64,000 nt of DNA, from positions 518,047 through 582,046 of the forward strand of contig NZ_LR134365.1 of NCBI RefSeq assembly GCF_900637305.1. The letters run 5' to 3'. Under the pieces are notes generated by a model. It was not told where the DNA came from and made no database searches. It worked only from the letters and a program-made list of their open reading frames with translations. The stretch is from Cardiobacterium hominis (lineage in GTDB: Bacteria > Pseudomonadota > Gammaproteobacteria > Cardiobacteriales > Cardiobacteriaceae). A program made the position numbers and the translations under genes. This document shows positions 27,198 to 34,704 of the stretch, piece after piece; within the stretch, counting starts at the first letter, position 1, and every line of letters starts with the position of its first letter.

Positions 27198-27355
27198 TAA
27201 TTTTCTCTATTTTGTTATTTTTATTGAAAAATATATTATAAATCAAATCTTCTAGTAAAAATCACGGCAACAATAATTAAATAACCAATAATTTTACCAA
27301 GAGGAATAATAACTAATAGCGTATGATGTGGCTATGAAAATGTAATTATAGATTC

Positions 27356-27565
27356 TTAACATCCTTCTTTATTTTTCCTATATCTTTTAATATTATACAG
27401 GAATAGTATTAAGGCAGCTATTGCAAAAAAACAAATAAAAGTAACTTTTCTATTTAATTCTACACCCAAATTTGGGTAGATATAATCCCAAAATATTCTA
27501 AATAAGAAATAAGATAAAAAGCCAGCAAGTAAAGCAGGAAAAATAGGGCGTTTTTTATTTTTCAT
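27356..27565 (-). CDS. Small membrane protein, putative bacteriocin immunity protein 1
   Basis: The 69-residue protein has two hydrophobic segments (about 8-27 and 41-58) and lysine-rich ends. It lies just behind the first bacteriocin precursor on the same strand, separated by a hairpin. Position and type fit an immunity protein, but no family is recognised and the role is inferred. AT-rich. Confidence 0.55.
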   Translation of the reverse strand: MKNKKRPIFPALLAGFLSYFLFRIFWDYIYPNLGVELNRKVTFICFFAIAALILFLYNIKRYRKNKEGC

Positions 27566-27581
27566 ATATTTTAAACCTTGA

Positions 27582-27620
27582 ATACCTGTTTAAACCTGTT
27601 AAATAAGTTTAAACAGGTAT
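27582..27620 (-). terminator. Hairpin between bacteriocin precursor 1 and its putative immunity gene
   Basis: ATACCTGTTTAAAC (27582-27595) and GTTTAAACAGGTAT (27607-27620) form a perfect 14-base inverted repeat around an 11-base loop. No clear T-run follows, so it could be a partial terminator or an RNA-stabilising hairpin that sets the ratio of precursor to immunity messages. Confidence 0.5.
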
Positions 27621-27632
27621 GTTTAGATAAAA

Positions 27633-27878
27633 TTAATCACCTGCTTGAATAAATCCTTCGGGATCTGCTTCAAGCTCTCTAACCCGTTGCATACCAAGCT
27701 CATTTAAGTAATCTCCTAAAGCACGAAGACCTTTGCGCACCGCTGCATCTGCGGGTTCATAAACATATTTTCCATATGCAGCACCAAGCGTCATTAGTCC
27801 TATGTCTCGCATGCTTAATTCTGGAAGATTGTATCCACCAGATACAGCCTGAACTTCATTTACAGTTAACTCTTTCAT
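27633..27878 (-). CDS. Double-glycine bacteriocin precursor 1
   Basis: The 81-residue protein begins with the leader MKELTVNEVQAVSGG, the classical double-glycine type cut by C39 peptidases, leaving a 66-residue core. The core contains GLMTLGAAYGKYVYEPADAA and a charged helix-like C-terminal half; it has no cysteine. The exporter with C39 domain lies 1.7 kb downstream on the same strand. The leader is nearly the same as that of precursor 2, but the cores are unrelated. Target range cannot be told. Confidence 0.75.
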   Translation of the reverse strand: MKELTVNEVQAVSGGYNLPELSMRDIGLMTLGAAYGKYVYEPADAAVRKGLRALGDYLNELGMQRVRELEADPEGFIQAGD

Positions 27879-28120
27879 AGTTTACCTTCCATTAGGTTGA
27901 TTAACAAAATTGCAAGTTACCTTGCGGGGGAGATAGTACCCCCCCGGCAAAAGGCGTCAAGAAAAACCATTAACACACCGTCATAAAACACCGCTTTTCC
28001 CGCATGAATTTCCATGAATGAAAACCGCTGAAGGCAATAATGGCAAGGGATTGTCCGCCGCCGGAAAATATAATGTTTCGCATCCGTTTTTTTGTCATTT
28101 TTGTGTGGATATAGCTATTT
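27876..28120. repeat. Bacteriocin upstream repeat, copy 1
   Basis: About 240 bases before precursor 1 match those before precursor 2 (29334-29576). The block from the C7 tract through ACACACCGTCATAAAACACC is essentially identical, and the distal part has drifted. It carries the promoter and 5' leader. Confidence 0.8.
27933..27960 (-). promoter_or_regulatory. Promoter of bacteriocin cassette 1 with a G7 spacer tract
   Basis: Read on the minus strand, TTGACG (27955-27960) and TACTAT (27933-27938) are 16 bases apart, and seven consecutive G fill the spacer next to the -10 box. A small hairpin GCAAG-GTAA-CTTGC follows in the leader (27912-27925). The same arrangement with the same tract length stands before precursor 2. 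Confidence 0.65.
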
Positions 28121-28200
28121 TTCCACAATATCGGTGGTAAAGATTGAGAATATTCCCATAGAAAACACGCCGATCAGCAAGCAAAGAGATCTCCTTCATT

Positions 28201-28231
28201 TACATACAGGGTAGCGACTATCGTGTATGTA
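28201..28231. repeat. Short hairpin repeat
   Basis: TACATAC and GTATGTA bracket GGGTAGCG-type sequence. A near copy is at 50576-50610. Apart from this, the interval 28121-28290 shows nothing. Confidence 0.4.
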
Positions 28232-28290
28232 TATATATTCCCATGCCACCGCCCTGCCCAGCTGCGGCGTGGCCGGCAATAACGCGGGGT

Positions 28291-28498
28291 TTACCGCGCG
28301 AGCTGGCAATGTTCTGCCGGGATAATCGCGCCCTTGTGCTGGATGACGATGGCGGCGAGCCGGTTGCCAGCGCGGCAGCATGCCGCCGGGTCGGCGTCTT
28401 GCAGGTAGCGGGCGAGGAAACCAGCGTTGAAGGCGTCGCCTGCCGAGGTAGTGTCGATGACCTGCGCGACGTGCTCGCCGGCAACTCTGATGCGTTTT
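28291..28498 (-). pseudogene. Fragment of a PfkB-family sugar kinase (KDG-kinase-like) C-terminus
   Basis: In one minus-strand frame the residues AQVIDTTSAGDAFNAGFLA, then LAAIVIQHKGAIIP, match the C-terminal active-site region of PfkB kinases, closest in memory to 2-keto-3-deoxygluconate kinase. The G-D-A-F segment holds the catalytic aspartate. Only about 65 residues remain; the front three quarters are missing and the left side runs into an hlyD fragment. It is a recombination remnant. Confidence 0.7.
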
Positions 28499-28657
28499 CG
28501 TATAACTGCCGAAAATGACGAATAGAATAAGCAATAAGCAGGACGGTAACAAAACAAATAAAAGCCACCAAAAAGGTGGAAATACGCGGCGTAAAAAGAA
28601 GGATTCTCCCCAAGGCAGAGTTTTGTTGCGCGGCAAGGGCTTCGGGGCGGAAGAGAG
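28499..28657 (-). pseudogene. Broken 5' copy of the hlyD-like gene
   Basis: This stretch matches bases 27040-27190 of the intact adaptor gene closely, including GRILLFTPRISTFLVAFIC. The start codon is lost and a seven-base duplication (TAAGCAA-type) near 28530 shifts the frame. It joins the kinase fragment directly. It lies just behind putative immunity gene 2, as the intact gene lies behind putative immunity gene 1. Confidence 0.75.
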
Positions 28658-28675
28658 ATATATAAACAATATAAA

Positions 28676-29053
28676 TTAAAGTTTATCCTTGTTTTTTTTA
28701 TTTTTATTAATATGCCATGTTTTTGCGTATGGATAATAAATACAAACAGCTATTAACAATATTGACAACATTGTCAATATATTAATTGGAAAATTCGGTT
28801 TAAATAGATACGCAGCACATAAACCAAGAAGTATAGACACAGCTAGAAAGATATATGTATATAAGTTATTTATAAAGAAGTTAGTGCCATATAAGACTTT
28901 TATTACTATTATATATATTATATATATAACAAAAAGAACCGCAGTATGTAGAATAAGATTATCTATAGAATTAGTAAAAAATCTATCCCCTAATACAAAA
29001 GGTGTTAAACACGATAATGCTAAAAAGATATAATTTATACTATTTCTAGTCAT
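28676..29053 (-). CDS. Multi-spanning small membrane protein, putative bacteriocin immunity protein 2
   Basis: The 125-residue protein has four hydrophobic segments and a lysine/asparagine-rich tail. It is strongly AT-rich. It stands in the same place relative to precursor 2 as the 69-residue protein does to precursor 1, but the two are not alike. The role in immunity is inferred from position and membrane nature only. Confidence 0.55.
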   Translation of the reverse strand: MTRNSINYIFLALSCLTPFVLGDRFFTNSIDNLILHTAVLFVIYIIYIIVIKVLYGTNFFINNLYTYIFLAVSILLGLCAAYLFKPNFPINILTMLSILLIAVCIYYPYAKTWHINKNKKNKDKL

Positions 29054-29076
29054 GATTCTACCTTAGTAATTTATTA

Positions 29077-29102
29077 TAGGCTACAGAACATTCCGTAGCC
29101 TA
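29077..29102 (-). terminator. Hairpin between bacteriocin precursor 2 and its putative immunity gene
   Basis: TAGGCTAC and GTAGCCTA form an eight-base stem around ten bases. No T-run follows. It corresponds in position to the hairpin of cassette 1, though the sequence differs. Confidence 0.45.
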
Positions 29103-29114
29103 AAATAAGTTTAT

Positions 29115-29336
29115 TTAAAAAGCCCGACCTCTACCAAAGTAGTGAGGCCATGTTGTTACACCGCGCCCATAAGCGCCGGGATCTTCAGCAATCTTCTTTG
29201 CCACTTCTCTGAGAGCAGCAAAAACAACTCCTTGAACTGGGTTAAAATATCCACCTCTTTGAAAAACCAATCCAGAAAATTCTCTAATTCTGCCACCAGA
29301 TACAGTCTGAACTTCATTAGCGGTTAAAGTTTTCAT
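29115..29336 (-). CDS. Double-glycine bacteriocin precursor 2
   Basis: The 73-residue protein starts with MKTLTANEVQTVSGG, differing in few positions from the leader of precursor 1, and leaves a 58-residue core rich in Gly, Phe, Arg and Tyr (ending YFGRGRAF). The core has no cysteine. The exporter that would process it is 3 kb downstream, beyond the remnants. Its promoter and leader DNA are copies of those of precursor 1. Confidence 0.75.
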   Translation of the reverse strand: MKTLTANEVQTVSGGRIREFSGLVFQRGGYFNPVQGVVFAALREVAKKIAEDPGAYGRGVTTWPHYFGRGRAF

Positions 29337-29576
29337 AGTGTTTACCTTCCATAAGGTTAATTAACAAAAGTGCAAGTTCCCTTGCGGGGGAGATAGTACC
29401 CCCCCGGCAAAAGGCGTCAAGAAAAACCATTAACACACCGTCATAAAACACCGCTTTTCACGTATGAATTTCCATGAACAAAACCTGCTGAAGCCGCTAA
29501 TGGCAAGGGGTTGCCCGCTGCCGGCAAATCGTAATGTTTCGCATCCGATTTTTTGCTATTTTCTGTGAAAACGGTG
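29334..29576. repeat. Bacteriocin upstream repeat, copy 2
   Basis: Direct copy of 27876-28120 (promoter, leader and upstream flank). Drift is greatest at the end distant from the gene. Confidence 0.8.
29393..29420 (-). promoter_or_regulatory. Promoter of bacteriocin cassette 2 with a G7 spacer tract
   Basis: TTGACG (29415-29420) and TACTAT (29393-29398) on the minus strand, 16 bases apart, with seven G in the spacer, as in cassette 1. The leader hairpin GCAAG-GGAA-CTTGC (29372-29385) keeps its stem while the loop differs. Confidence 0.65.
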
Positions 29577-29961
29577 ATGCTTTCCACAAATGCGTCCGTA
29601 ATGGCCGTGCAAACAAAGGTGTCTGCAAATTACCGTCAAGGTGGCGACTGTGCACCAATCAAGGCGGCAGTCGCAGGGTGGGGCTTGCCCCACCGAACAA
29701 AATGCGTCTGCCGCTTCATTGCGCCATAGGGTGCGCCTTGGCGCACCGCTCCCGTGCTTGTCGCAAACATAGCGCCCGTAATCCCGGTGTACGAATCACA
29801 AACACACCCTGATGCGTGTACGGTCACCCTATGGCGGGAGGTTACAAACGCTGCCCTTCCCCCGCTTCCGTTCAAAATGCGGACGATATGCCCGCCGCTT
29901 CACCGCACGGCACAAAAAGCGCTAGCATAGCGACACATACACCACGAGCGGAGCAACCCAT
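29577..29961. repeat. Gene-free gap with short inverted repeats, before manA
   Basis: No credible gene is seen. CGCCATAGGGTG (29722-29733) and CACCCTATGGCG (29825-29836) are perfect 12-base inverted ends of a 115-base segment. Inside or nearby lie hairpins CAGGGTGGGGCTTGCCCCACC (29674-29694) and GGGTGCGCCTTGGCGCACC (29729-29747). Confidence 0.5.
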
Positions 29962-31143
29962 ATGATTTACCGACTGCACGGCACCATCCAGCCCTATGCC
30001 TGGGGCGGCCACGACTACATCCCGCAACTGTTGCGGCGCGAACCGAGCAACCTGCCTGCCGCCGAACTGTGGTTTGGCGACCACCCGCAGGCGCCGTCGC
30101 AAATCGAAGCGGACGGCATCACTCTGCCGTTTAATGACTGGCTGCAAAAAAACCTGAACCACGCGCTTACCCCCGCCTCGCGCGCCCGCTTCGGCGACCG
30201 CCTGCCTTTTCTCTTGAAAATCCTCGACGTGCGCCTGCCACTCTCCATTCAGGTACACCCGGACAAGACGCAGGCGGAAGCGGGTTACGCGCGCGAAGAA
30301 GCGGCGGGCATCAGCCAGGGTGCCGCGAACCGCAACTACCCCGACGACAACCACAAACCGGAAAGCATGATCGCGCTGGGCGACTTCTGGCTGCTGCACG
30401 GCTTCGCCCCGCTGGAAGTCATCGAAGAACGCCTCGCCAGCCGCCCGAGCCTCGCCACCATTGCCCATCTCATCCGCGCGCGCGGCCTGAAAGAAGCCTA
30501 CACCCACATCATGCAAATCCCGCGCAGCACCGTCACCACCTGGCTCAAGCCGCTTCTGGACGCGCCCGCGCCGAAAACACCCTGCGACAACCCCGACTAC
30601 TGGCTGCACGAAACCATGCGCCTGATGCGCATCGACCCGCTGCACCCCGACCACGGCCTGCTCTCCTTCTACCTGATGAATATCGTCCACATGCAAAACG
30701 GCGAAGGCATCTTCCAGCGCGCGCGCCTGCCGCACGCCTACCTGCGCGGGCAGAACATCGAGCTGATGGCGGCATCCAACAACGTCCTGCGCGCCGGCCT
30801 CACCCCGAAACACATTGACCTTGCCGAACTCTTGCACATCGTCGATACCGACCCGGTACGCCCGGCCATCATCCCACCGCCCGCGGGCAGCGCGCCCTAC
30901 ACCTACCCCGCGCCGGTGGACGACTACACCCTCGCCACCACCCGCCTGCCGCAAGGCGAACAACTGCTGTTACAAAGCAGCGAGGCGACCATCGTGCTGA
31001 ACCTCGAAGACAAACTGCGCCTGCGCGAAGGCGAACAGACCCTCGAACTGCAAAGCGGCGAAGCGGCCTTCCTCACCCCGAACAGCCGCTGCGAACTTGC
31101 CGCGCACGGACAGGCCTACGTGGTCATCGCCAGCAATCACTGA
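29962..31143 (+). CDS. manA: Mannose-6-phosphate isomerase, class I
   Basis: The 393-residue protein shows the family start (YRLHGTIQPYAWGG) and zinc ligands in SIQVHPDK (Gln97, His99) and HKPESM (Glu134). It converts mannose 6-phosphate to fructose 6-phosphate, which would take the product of the mannose PTS into glycolysis or, in reverse, supply mannose for glycans. It stands alone, followed by a repeat with an IS element. Confidence 0.93.
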   Translation: MIYRLHGTIQPYAWGGHDYIPQLLRREPSNLPAAELWFGDHPQAPSQIEADGITLPFNDWLQKNLNHALTPASRARFGDRLPFLLKILDVRLPLSIQVHPDKTQAEAGYAREEAAGISQGAANRNYPDDNHKPESMIALGDFWLLHGFAPLEVIEERLASRPSLATIAHLIRARGLKEAYTHIMQIPRSTVTTWLKPLLDAPAPKTPCDNPDYWLHETMRLMRIDPLHPDHGLLSFYLMNIVHMQNGEGIFQRARLPHAYLRGQNIELMAASNNVLRAGLTPKHIDLAELLHIVDTDPVRPAIIPPPAGSAPYTYPAPVDDYTLATTRLPQGEQLLLQSSEATIVLNLEDKLRLREGEQTLELQSGEAAFLTPNSRCELAAHGQAYVVIASNH

Positions 31144-31153
31144 CCGCGACTGC

Positions 31154-31206
31154 TAGGTGTTGACAATTGAGACATCCCCCTCCCCTTGCATATCGAACCG
31201 ATGTAG
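31154..31206. mobile_element. Left part of a composite (MITE-like) element split by the IS110-family insertion
   Basis: TAGGTGTTGACAATTGAGAC opens the element and the GCATATCGAACCGATGTAG segment closes this half. In the uninterrupted copy at 9981-10092 (reverse) the same segment continues with CCTTGCAGGGCGAAG, which is found here only at 32547 behind the IS. Confidence 0.65.
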
Positions 31207-31510
31207 CATGTCAACCAAACAGGCTGCCCGCCTTGCATATCGAACCGATGTAGCATGTCAACCAAACAGGCTGCCCGCCTCAGTCCCTCCCCTTGGATTA
31301 CCACATCCGACCTGCAGTCCGCGAGCGGGCAGCCATCATCAACACAACCGAACAGTTGAAACACACAACCGAGCATATCGAACCGATGTAGCCTGTCAAC
31401 CAAACAGGCCGCCCGCCTCAGTTCCTCCCCTTGGATTACCACATCCGACCTGCAGTCCGCGAGCGGGCAGCCATCATCAACACAACCGAACAGTTGAAAC
31501 ACACAACCGA
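31187..31510. repeat. Tandem repeats at the left end of the IS110-family element
   Basis: A 47-base unit (31187-31233) is followed by two 138-base units (31235-31372 and 31373-31510). Each unit starts with the target-like ATATCGAACCGATGTAG followed by an IS end of the type TGTCAACCAAACAGGC. The two long units differ at a few bases. In the IS110 group this left non-coding end is where the bridge RNA is encoded. Confidence 0.8.
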
Positions 31511-32546
31511 ATGCAAGGAAGGTTTCTTGATGAACCCCAAAAACTACGGCGGCATTGATGTCGCCAAGAAAAACTTCGTCATCGGCATCTATGGCCAAGA
31601 CAAGACCAAGACCGAGGCGAACACGCCCAAAGGCCACGCCAAAGCGGTTGAGTACCTGCAAAAACACAACGTTGACCTTGTCGTACTCGAAAGCACCGGC
31701 GGGCTGGAAGTGCCATTAGCCAACGCGCTACACGCGGCTGACATACGTGTTGTCATTGCCAACCCGCAGCGCACCCACCAATATGCCGCGAGCTTCTCGC
31801 TAGGCAAAACTGACCACCTCGACGCCAAGATGCTGGCAGATTACGCCCAGGCATTGGATAGCAGAAAGATGGCCGACGACATGTGTTATGCCCCGCCGAG
31901 CGAAGAAGCGCTGGCGCTTGAAGCATTGGTCAAGCGTCGCAGCCAGCTGGTTGAGATGCGCAAAATGGAGAAAAACCGCCTCGAACAAACCCATGCCAGC
32001 CAAAAAGCGAGCGTGGTCGCGATGATTAAACACCTGGGCGAGCTGATAGCCGCGTTGGACAAAGAAATCGACCAAAGCAACCGCGGCGGATTTAACGGCA
32101 AAGGCGAGATACTCAGTGAAATGAAAGGAGTAGGCAGAATAACCTGCGCCACCTTACTGTCGATGTTGCCGGAGTTGGGCAAAGTGCCACACAAACGCGC
32201 GGCGCTGTTGGTGGGAGTCGTGCCACCGCCACGCCAAAGCGGCGAGAAAGAAAAGAAAAGCGGCTGCGTCGGCGGCAGGATGGTGGTGCGAAACGCGCTA
32301 TACATGGCAGCGCTGACGGCGACGCGCAGTGAGCCGAAGATCAAGGCGTTTTACGAGAAGCTGATGAGCAGGGGTAAGGCGTTCAAGGTAGCGCTAAACG
32401 CCTGCATGCACAAACTGCTGCGCATACTGAACGCGCGGATGCGGGACTATCTCGCAAGCCTTAAAGAAACGGAGGAAAGCGAGTCACAAAGCGCATAACT
32501 ACCGAGTTTGGTTTCCCCGACCGACGGGTCGGAGAAACACAGTTGA
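31207..32546 (+). mobile_element. IS110-family insertion sequence
   Basis: The element consists of a non-coding left end of about 320 bases (with internal duplications), one transposase gene and a short right end. The left border follows GATGTAG and the right border precedes TGCAGGGCGAAG, judged from an uninterrupted copy of the target repeat near 10.05 kb. There are no terminal inverted repeats and no clear target duplication, as is normal for IS110 elements. Borders are accurate to a few bases only. Confidence 0.75.
31530..32498 (+). CDS. IS110-family transposase (DEDD recombinase)
   Basis: The 322-residue protein has an N-terminal RuvC-like DEDD domain (GGIDVAKKNF with Asp10, LVVLESTGG, KTDHLDAKMLADYA) and a C-terminal Transposase_20 part (MKGVGRITCATLLSMLPELG, then a basic/serine region). 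IS110 enzymes act with an RNA from the element's non-coding end to choose target and donor sites. AAGGAAGG stands before the ATG at 31530. The frame is intact, so the element may be active. Confidence 0.92.
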   Translation: MNPKNYGGIDVAKKNFVIGIYGQDKTKTEANTPKGHAKAVEYLQKHNVDLVVLESTGGLEVPLANALHAADIRVVIANPQRTHQYAASFSLGKTDHLDAKMLADYAQALDSRKMADDMCYAPPSEEALALEALVKRRSQLVEMRKMEKNRLEQTHASQKASVVAMIKHLGELIAALDKEIDQSNRGGFNGKGEILSEMKGVGRITCATLLSMLPELGKVPHKRAALLVGVVPPPRQSGEKEKKSGCVGGRMVVRNALYMAALTATRSEPKIKAFYEKLMSRGKAFKVALNACMHKLLRILNARMRDYLASLKETEESESQSA

Positions 32547-32836
32547 CTGCAGGGCGAAGCCCGCAGCGGGCGGGTACCCATGCAAAATGCGTCCGCATTT
32601 TGCATGGGGCCCGGGGGAGGGTCAGGGCTCCCCATGAAAAAGGCGGACGCCTTTTTCATGGGAACCCGGGGAGGGGGTGAGCAATCATTGATGAGCCAAA
32701 ATTCCTGTTTTTCAATTGATTGCTGCCCTCACCCCAACCCCTCTTTCGCTACGCGAGTTGTTCCAGTCCCAGAGGGACAAGCATTGCTCGCGTAGCGAGA
32801 GAGTGGCTCGTTCGTCGAATTGTCAACACGCTCTAA
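32547..32836. mobile_element. Right part of the composite (MITE-like) element
   Basis: The 418-base gap between the transposase and hscC holds no gene. Starting with TGCAGGGCGAAGCC it has palindromes centred on GCGTCCGC (32579-32608) and GCGGACGC (32634-32661), then the TCGCTACGCGAG / CTCGCGTAGCGAGAG modules, and ends with AATTGTCAACACGCTCTA, the inverted partner of the left end at 31154. Confidence 0.65.
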
Positions 32837-32916
32837 TGCATCCAGGCGTTCGTGGCGTATATAAAAGACTATTCACGGCGCTATAATCCGCCGCTTTCCC
32901 CCGCACGGAGCTACCC

Positions 32917-34620
32917 ATGAACACCGCCCCCATCCTCGGCATCGACCTCGGCACCACCAACAGCCTCGTCGCCTACTGGCACGACGGCAAGGCGCAACTC
33001 ATCAAGAACGCCTTGGGCAGCGTCCTCACCCCGTCGGTGGTCAGCGTGGATAACGACGGCGCCATCCTCGTCGGCCAGGCCGCGCGCGAACGCCTCGTCT
33101 CGCACCCGCTCGCCACTGCCGCCGCCTTCAAGCGCTACATGGGCAGCAGCAAACGTTACCGCCTCGGCAAAGGCCACGAATACAGCCCAGAAGAACTCTC
33201 CGCCCTCGTCCTGCGTGCGCTCAAGGCCGACGCCGAAGCGGCGCTGGGCATGACGGTGCGCGAGGCGGTCATCACCGTGCCCGCCTACTTCAACGACACC
33301 CAGCGCAAGGCGACGCGCCACGCCGCCGAACTGGCGGGGTTACACGTGCAACGCCTGCTCAACGAACCGACCGCGGCGGCAATGGCCTACGGGCTGCACC
33401 AGGGCGGCGACGACCAAAAATTCCTCGTGCTTGACCTCGGCGGCGGCACCTTCGACGTCACCCTGCTCGACATGTACGCCGGCATCATGGAAGTGCGCGC
33501 CAGCGCGGGCGACAACATGCTCGGCGGCGAAGACTTCACCGAACTGCTCATCCAGGGCTTTGCCACCGCGCACCGCGCCATTAACCTCGCAGACAGCCAA
33601 GGTCCGCTCTACGCCGCGGCAGAACGCGCCAAACAGGCGCTCGGCAGCGGCGACACCAGCATGCAGGTGAATCACCACGGCGCACCGCTCGAATGGCGCA
33701 TTACCGTCGCCGACTGGGAAAAACGCTGCGAACCGTTGCTGGAGCGCTGCCGCATCCCCATCGAACAAACCCTGCGCGATGCGGGCGTGCGCGCCGCCAG
33801 CCTGAACGACATCATCCTCGTCGGCGGCGCGACGCGCATGCCGGTGCTGCGCAAAACCATGGCGCGCCTCTTTGGCCGCTTCCCGACGACAGGCCTCAAC
33901 CCGGACGAAACCATCGCCATCGGCGCCGCCATCCAGGCAGGGTTGGTCGCACAAGACCAGGCGCTGGAAGAAGTGGTGATGACCGACGTCGCCCCCTACT
34001 CGCTCGGCGTCGAAACCAGCATCCAGACCGGGCAAGACCGCTACGAAAGCGGCATCTTCAGCCCGATAATCGAGCGCAACACCGTCATTCCGGTCAGCCG
34101 CATGGAAACCTACTACCCGGTGCAGACCAACCAAAGCGCGCTGCTCTTCAAAATCTACCAGGGCGAAGCGCGCCTCGTGCGCGACAACATCTACCTCGGC
34201 GAAATCGAAATCCCGTTGCCGGACTACAGCGACCCCGAATACATGCCGGCGGAAGTGCGCTTCACCTACGACGTCAGCGGTCTTTTGGAAGTGGACGTAC
34301 ACCTGCCCGCCGACGGCAGCACGCGCCAGCTCACCATCCACAACAGCGGCAAAAACCTCGACGAAGCGGCGCTTCAGGCAGCGCACGAAAAACTGGCGGC
34401 GCTGAAAATCCACCCGCGCGAGCAGACCGAAAACCGCACCCTGCTGGCTCGCGCCGAGCGCCTCTACACCCAGCGCCTTGGCGACGAACGACAAGCCATC
34501 GGCCACCGCATCGCCATCTTCACCGCCGCGCTGGACAGCCAGGACAAGCGCCTCATCCGCGAAGCCGCGCAAGAATTGCAGGACTACCTCAACCACATGG
34601 ACGACGCGCCGTGGGATTGA
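32917..34620 (+). CDS. hscC: Hsp70-family chaperone HscC
   Basis: The 567-residue Hsp70 has the phosphate-binding LGIDLGTTNSLVAYW start, LVLDLGGGTFDVT and ILVGGATRMP. It resembles E. coli HscC closely in the N-terminal ATPase domain and in the substrate domain (SPIIERNTVIPVSR, VYQGE-like block, YDVSGLLEVDV). It lacks the long lid and EEVD-type tail of DnaK. HscC is a specialised Hsp70 working with DjlB/DjlC-type J proteins; two such membrane J proteins are encoded 8 kb downstream. A -10 box TATAAT stands at 32882-32887. Confidence 0.88.
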   Translation: MNTAPILGIDLGTTNSLVAYWHDGKAQLIKNALGSVLTPSVVSVDNDGAILVGQAARERLVSHPLATAAAFKRYMGSSKRYRLGKGHEYSPEELSALVLRALKADAEAALGMTVREAVITVPAYFNDTQRKATRHAAELAGLHVQRLLNEPTAAAMAYGLHQGGDDQKFLVLDLGGGTFDVTLLDMYAGIMEVRASAGDNMLGGEDFTELLIQGFATAHRAINLADSQGPLYAAAERAKQALGSGDTSMQVNHHGAPLEWRITVADWEKRCEPLLERCRIPIEQTLRDAGVRAASLNDIILVGGATRMPVLRKTMARLFGRFPTTGLNPDETIAIGAAIQAGLVAQDQALEEVVMTDVAPYSLGVETSIQTGQDRYESGIFSPIIERNTVIPVSRMETYYPVQTNQSALLFKIYQGEARLVRDNIYLGEIEIPLPDYSDPEYMPAEVRFTYDVSGLLEVDVHLPADGSTRQLTIHNSGKNLDEAALQAAHEKLAALKIHPREQTENRTLLARAERLYTQRLGDERQAIGHRIAIFTAALDSQDKRLIREAAQELQDYLNHMDDAPWD

Positions 34621-34704
34621 GCGGAAGGGCGCGCCGCGTCCCGTCTGCCCGTCGTATCCTGACAAATCTGTTACAATTCACACATCTGAAACCATCCCAC
34701 CACC

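Noticed and set aside
28196..28669. A 157-codon protein with an export-like start on the minus strand
   Set aside because: It is read in a wrong frame through the hlyD fragment and the kinase fragment; both true frames are broken.
29636..29875. A 79-codon frame in the gap before manA
   Set aside because: It runs through inverted repeats, lacks a ribosome site and has no recognisable sequence.
31187..31510. CRISPR array
   Set aside because: The repeats are directly adjacent 47- and 138-base units without unique spacers and belong to the IS110-family left end.
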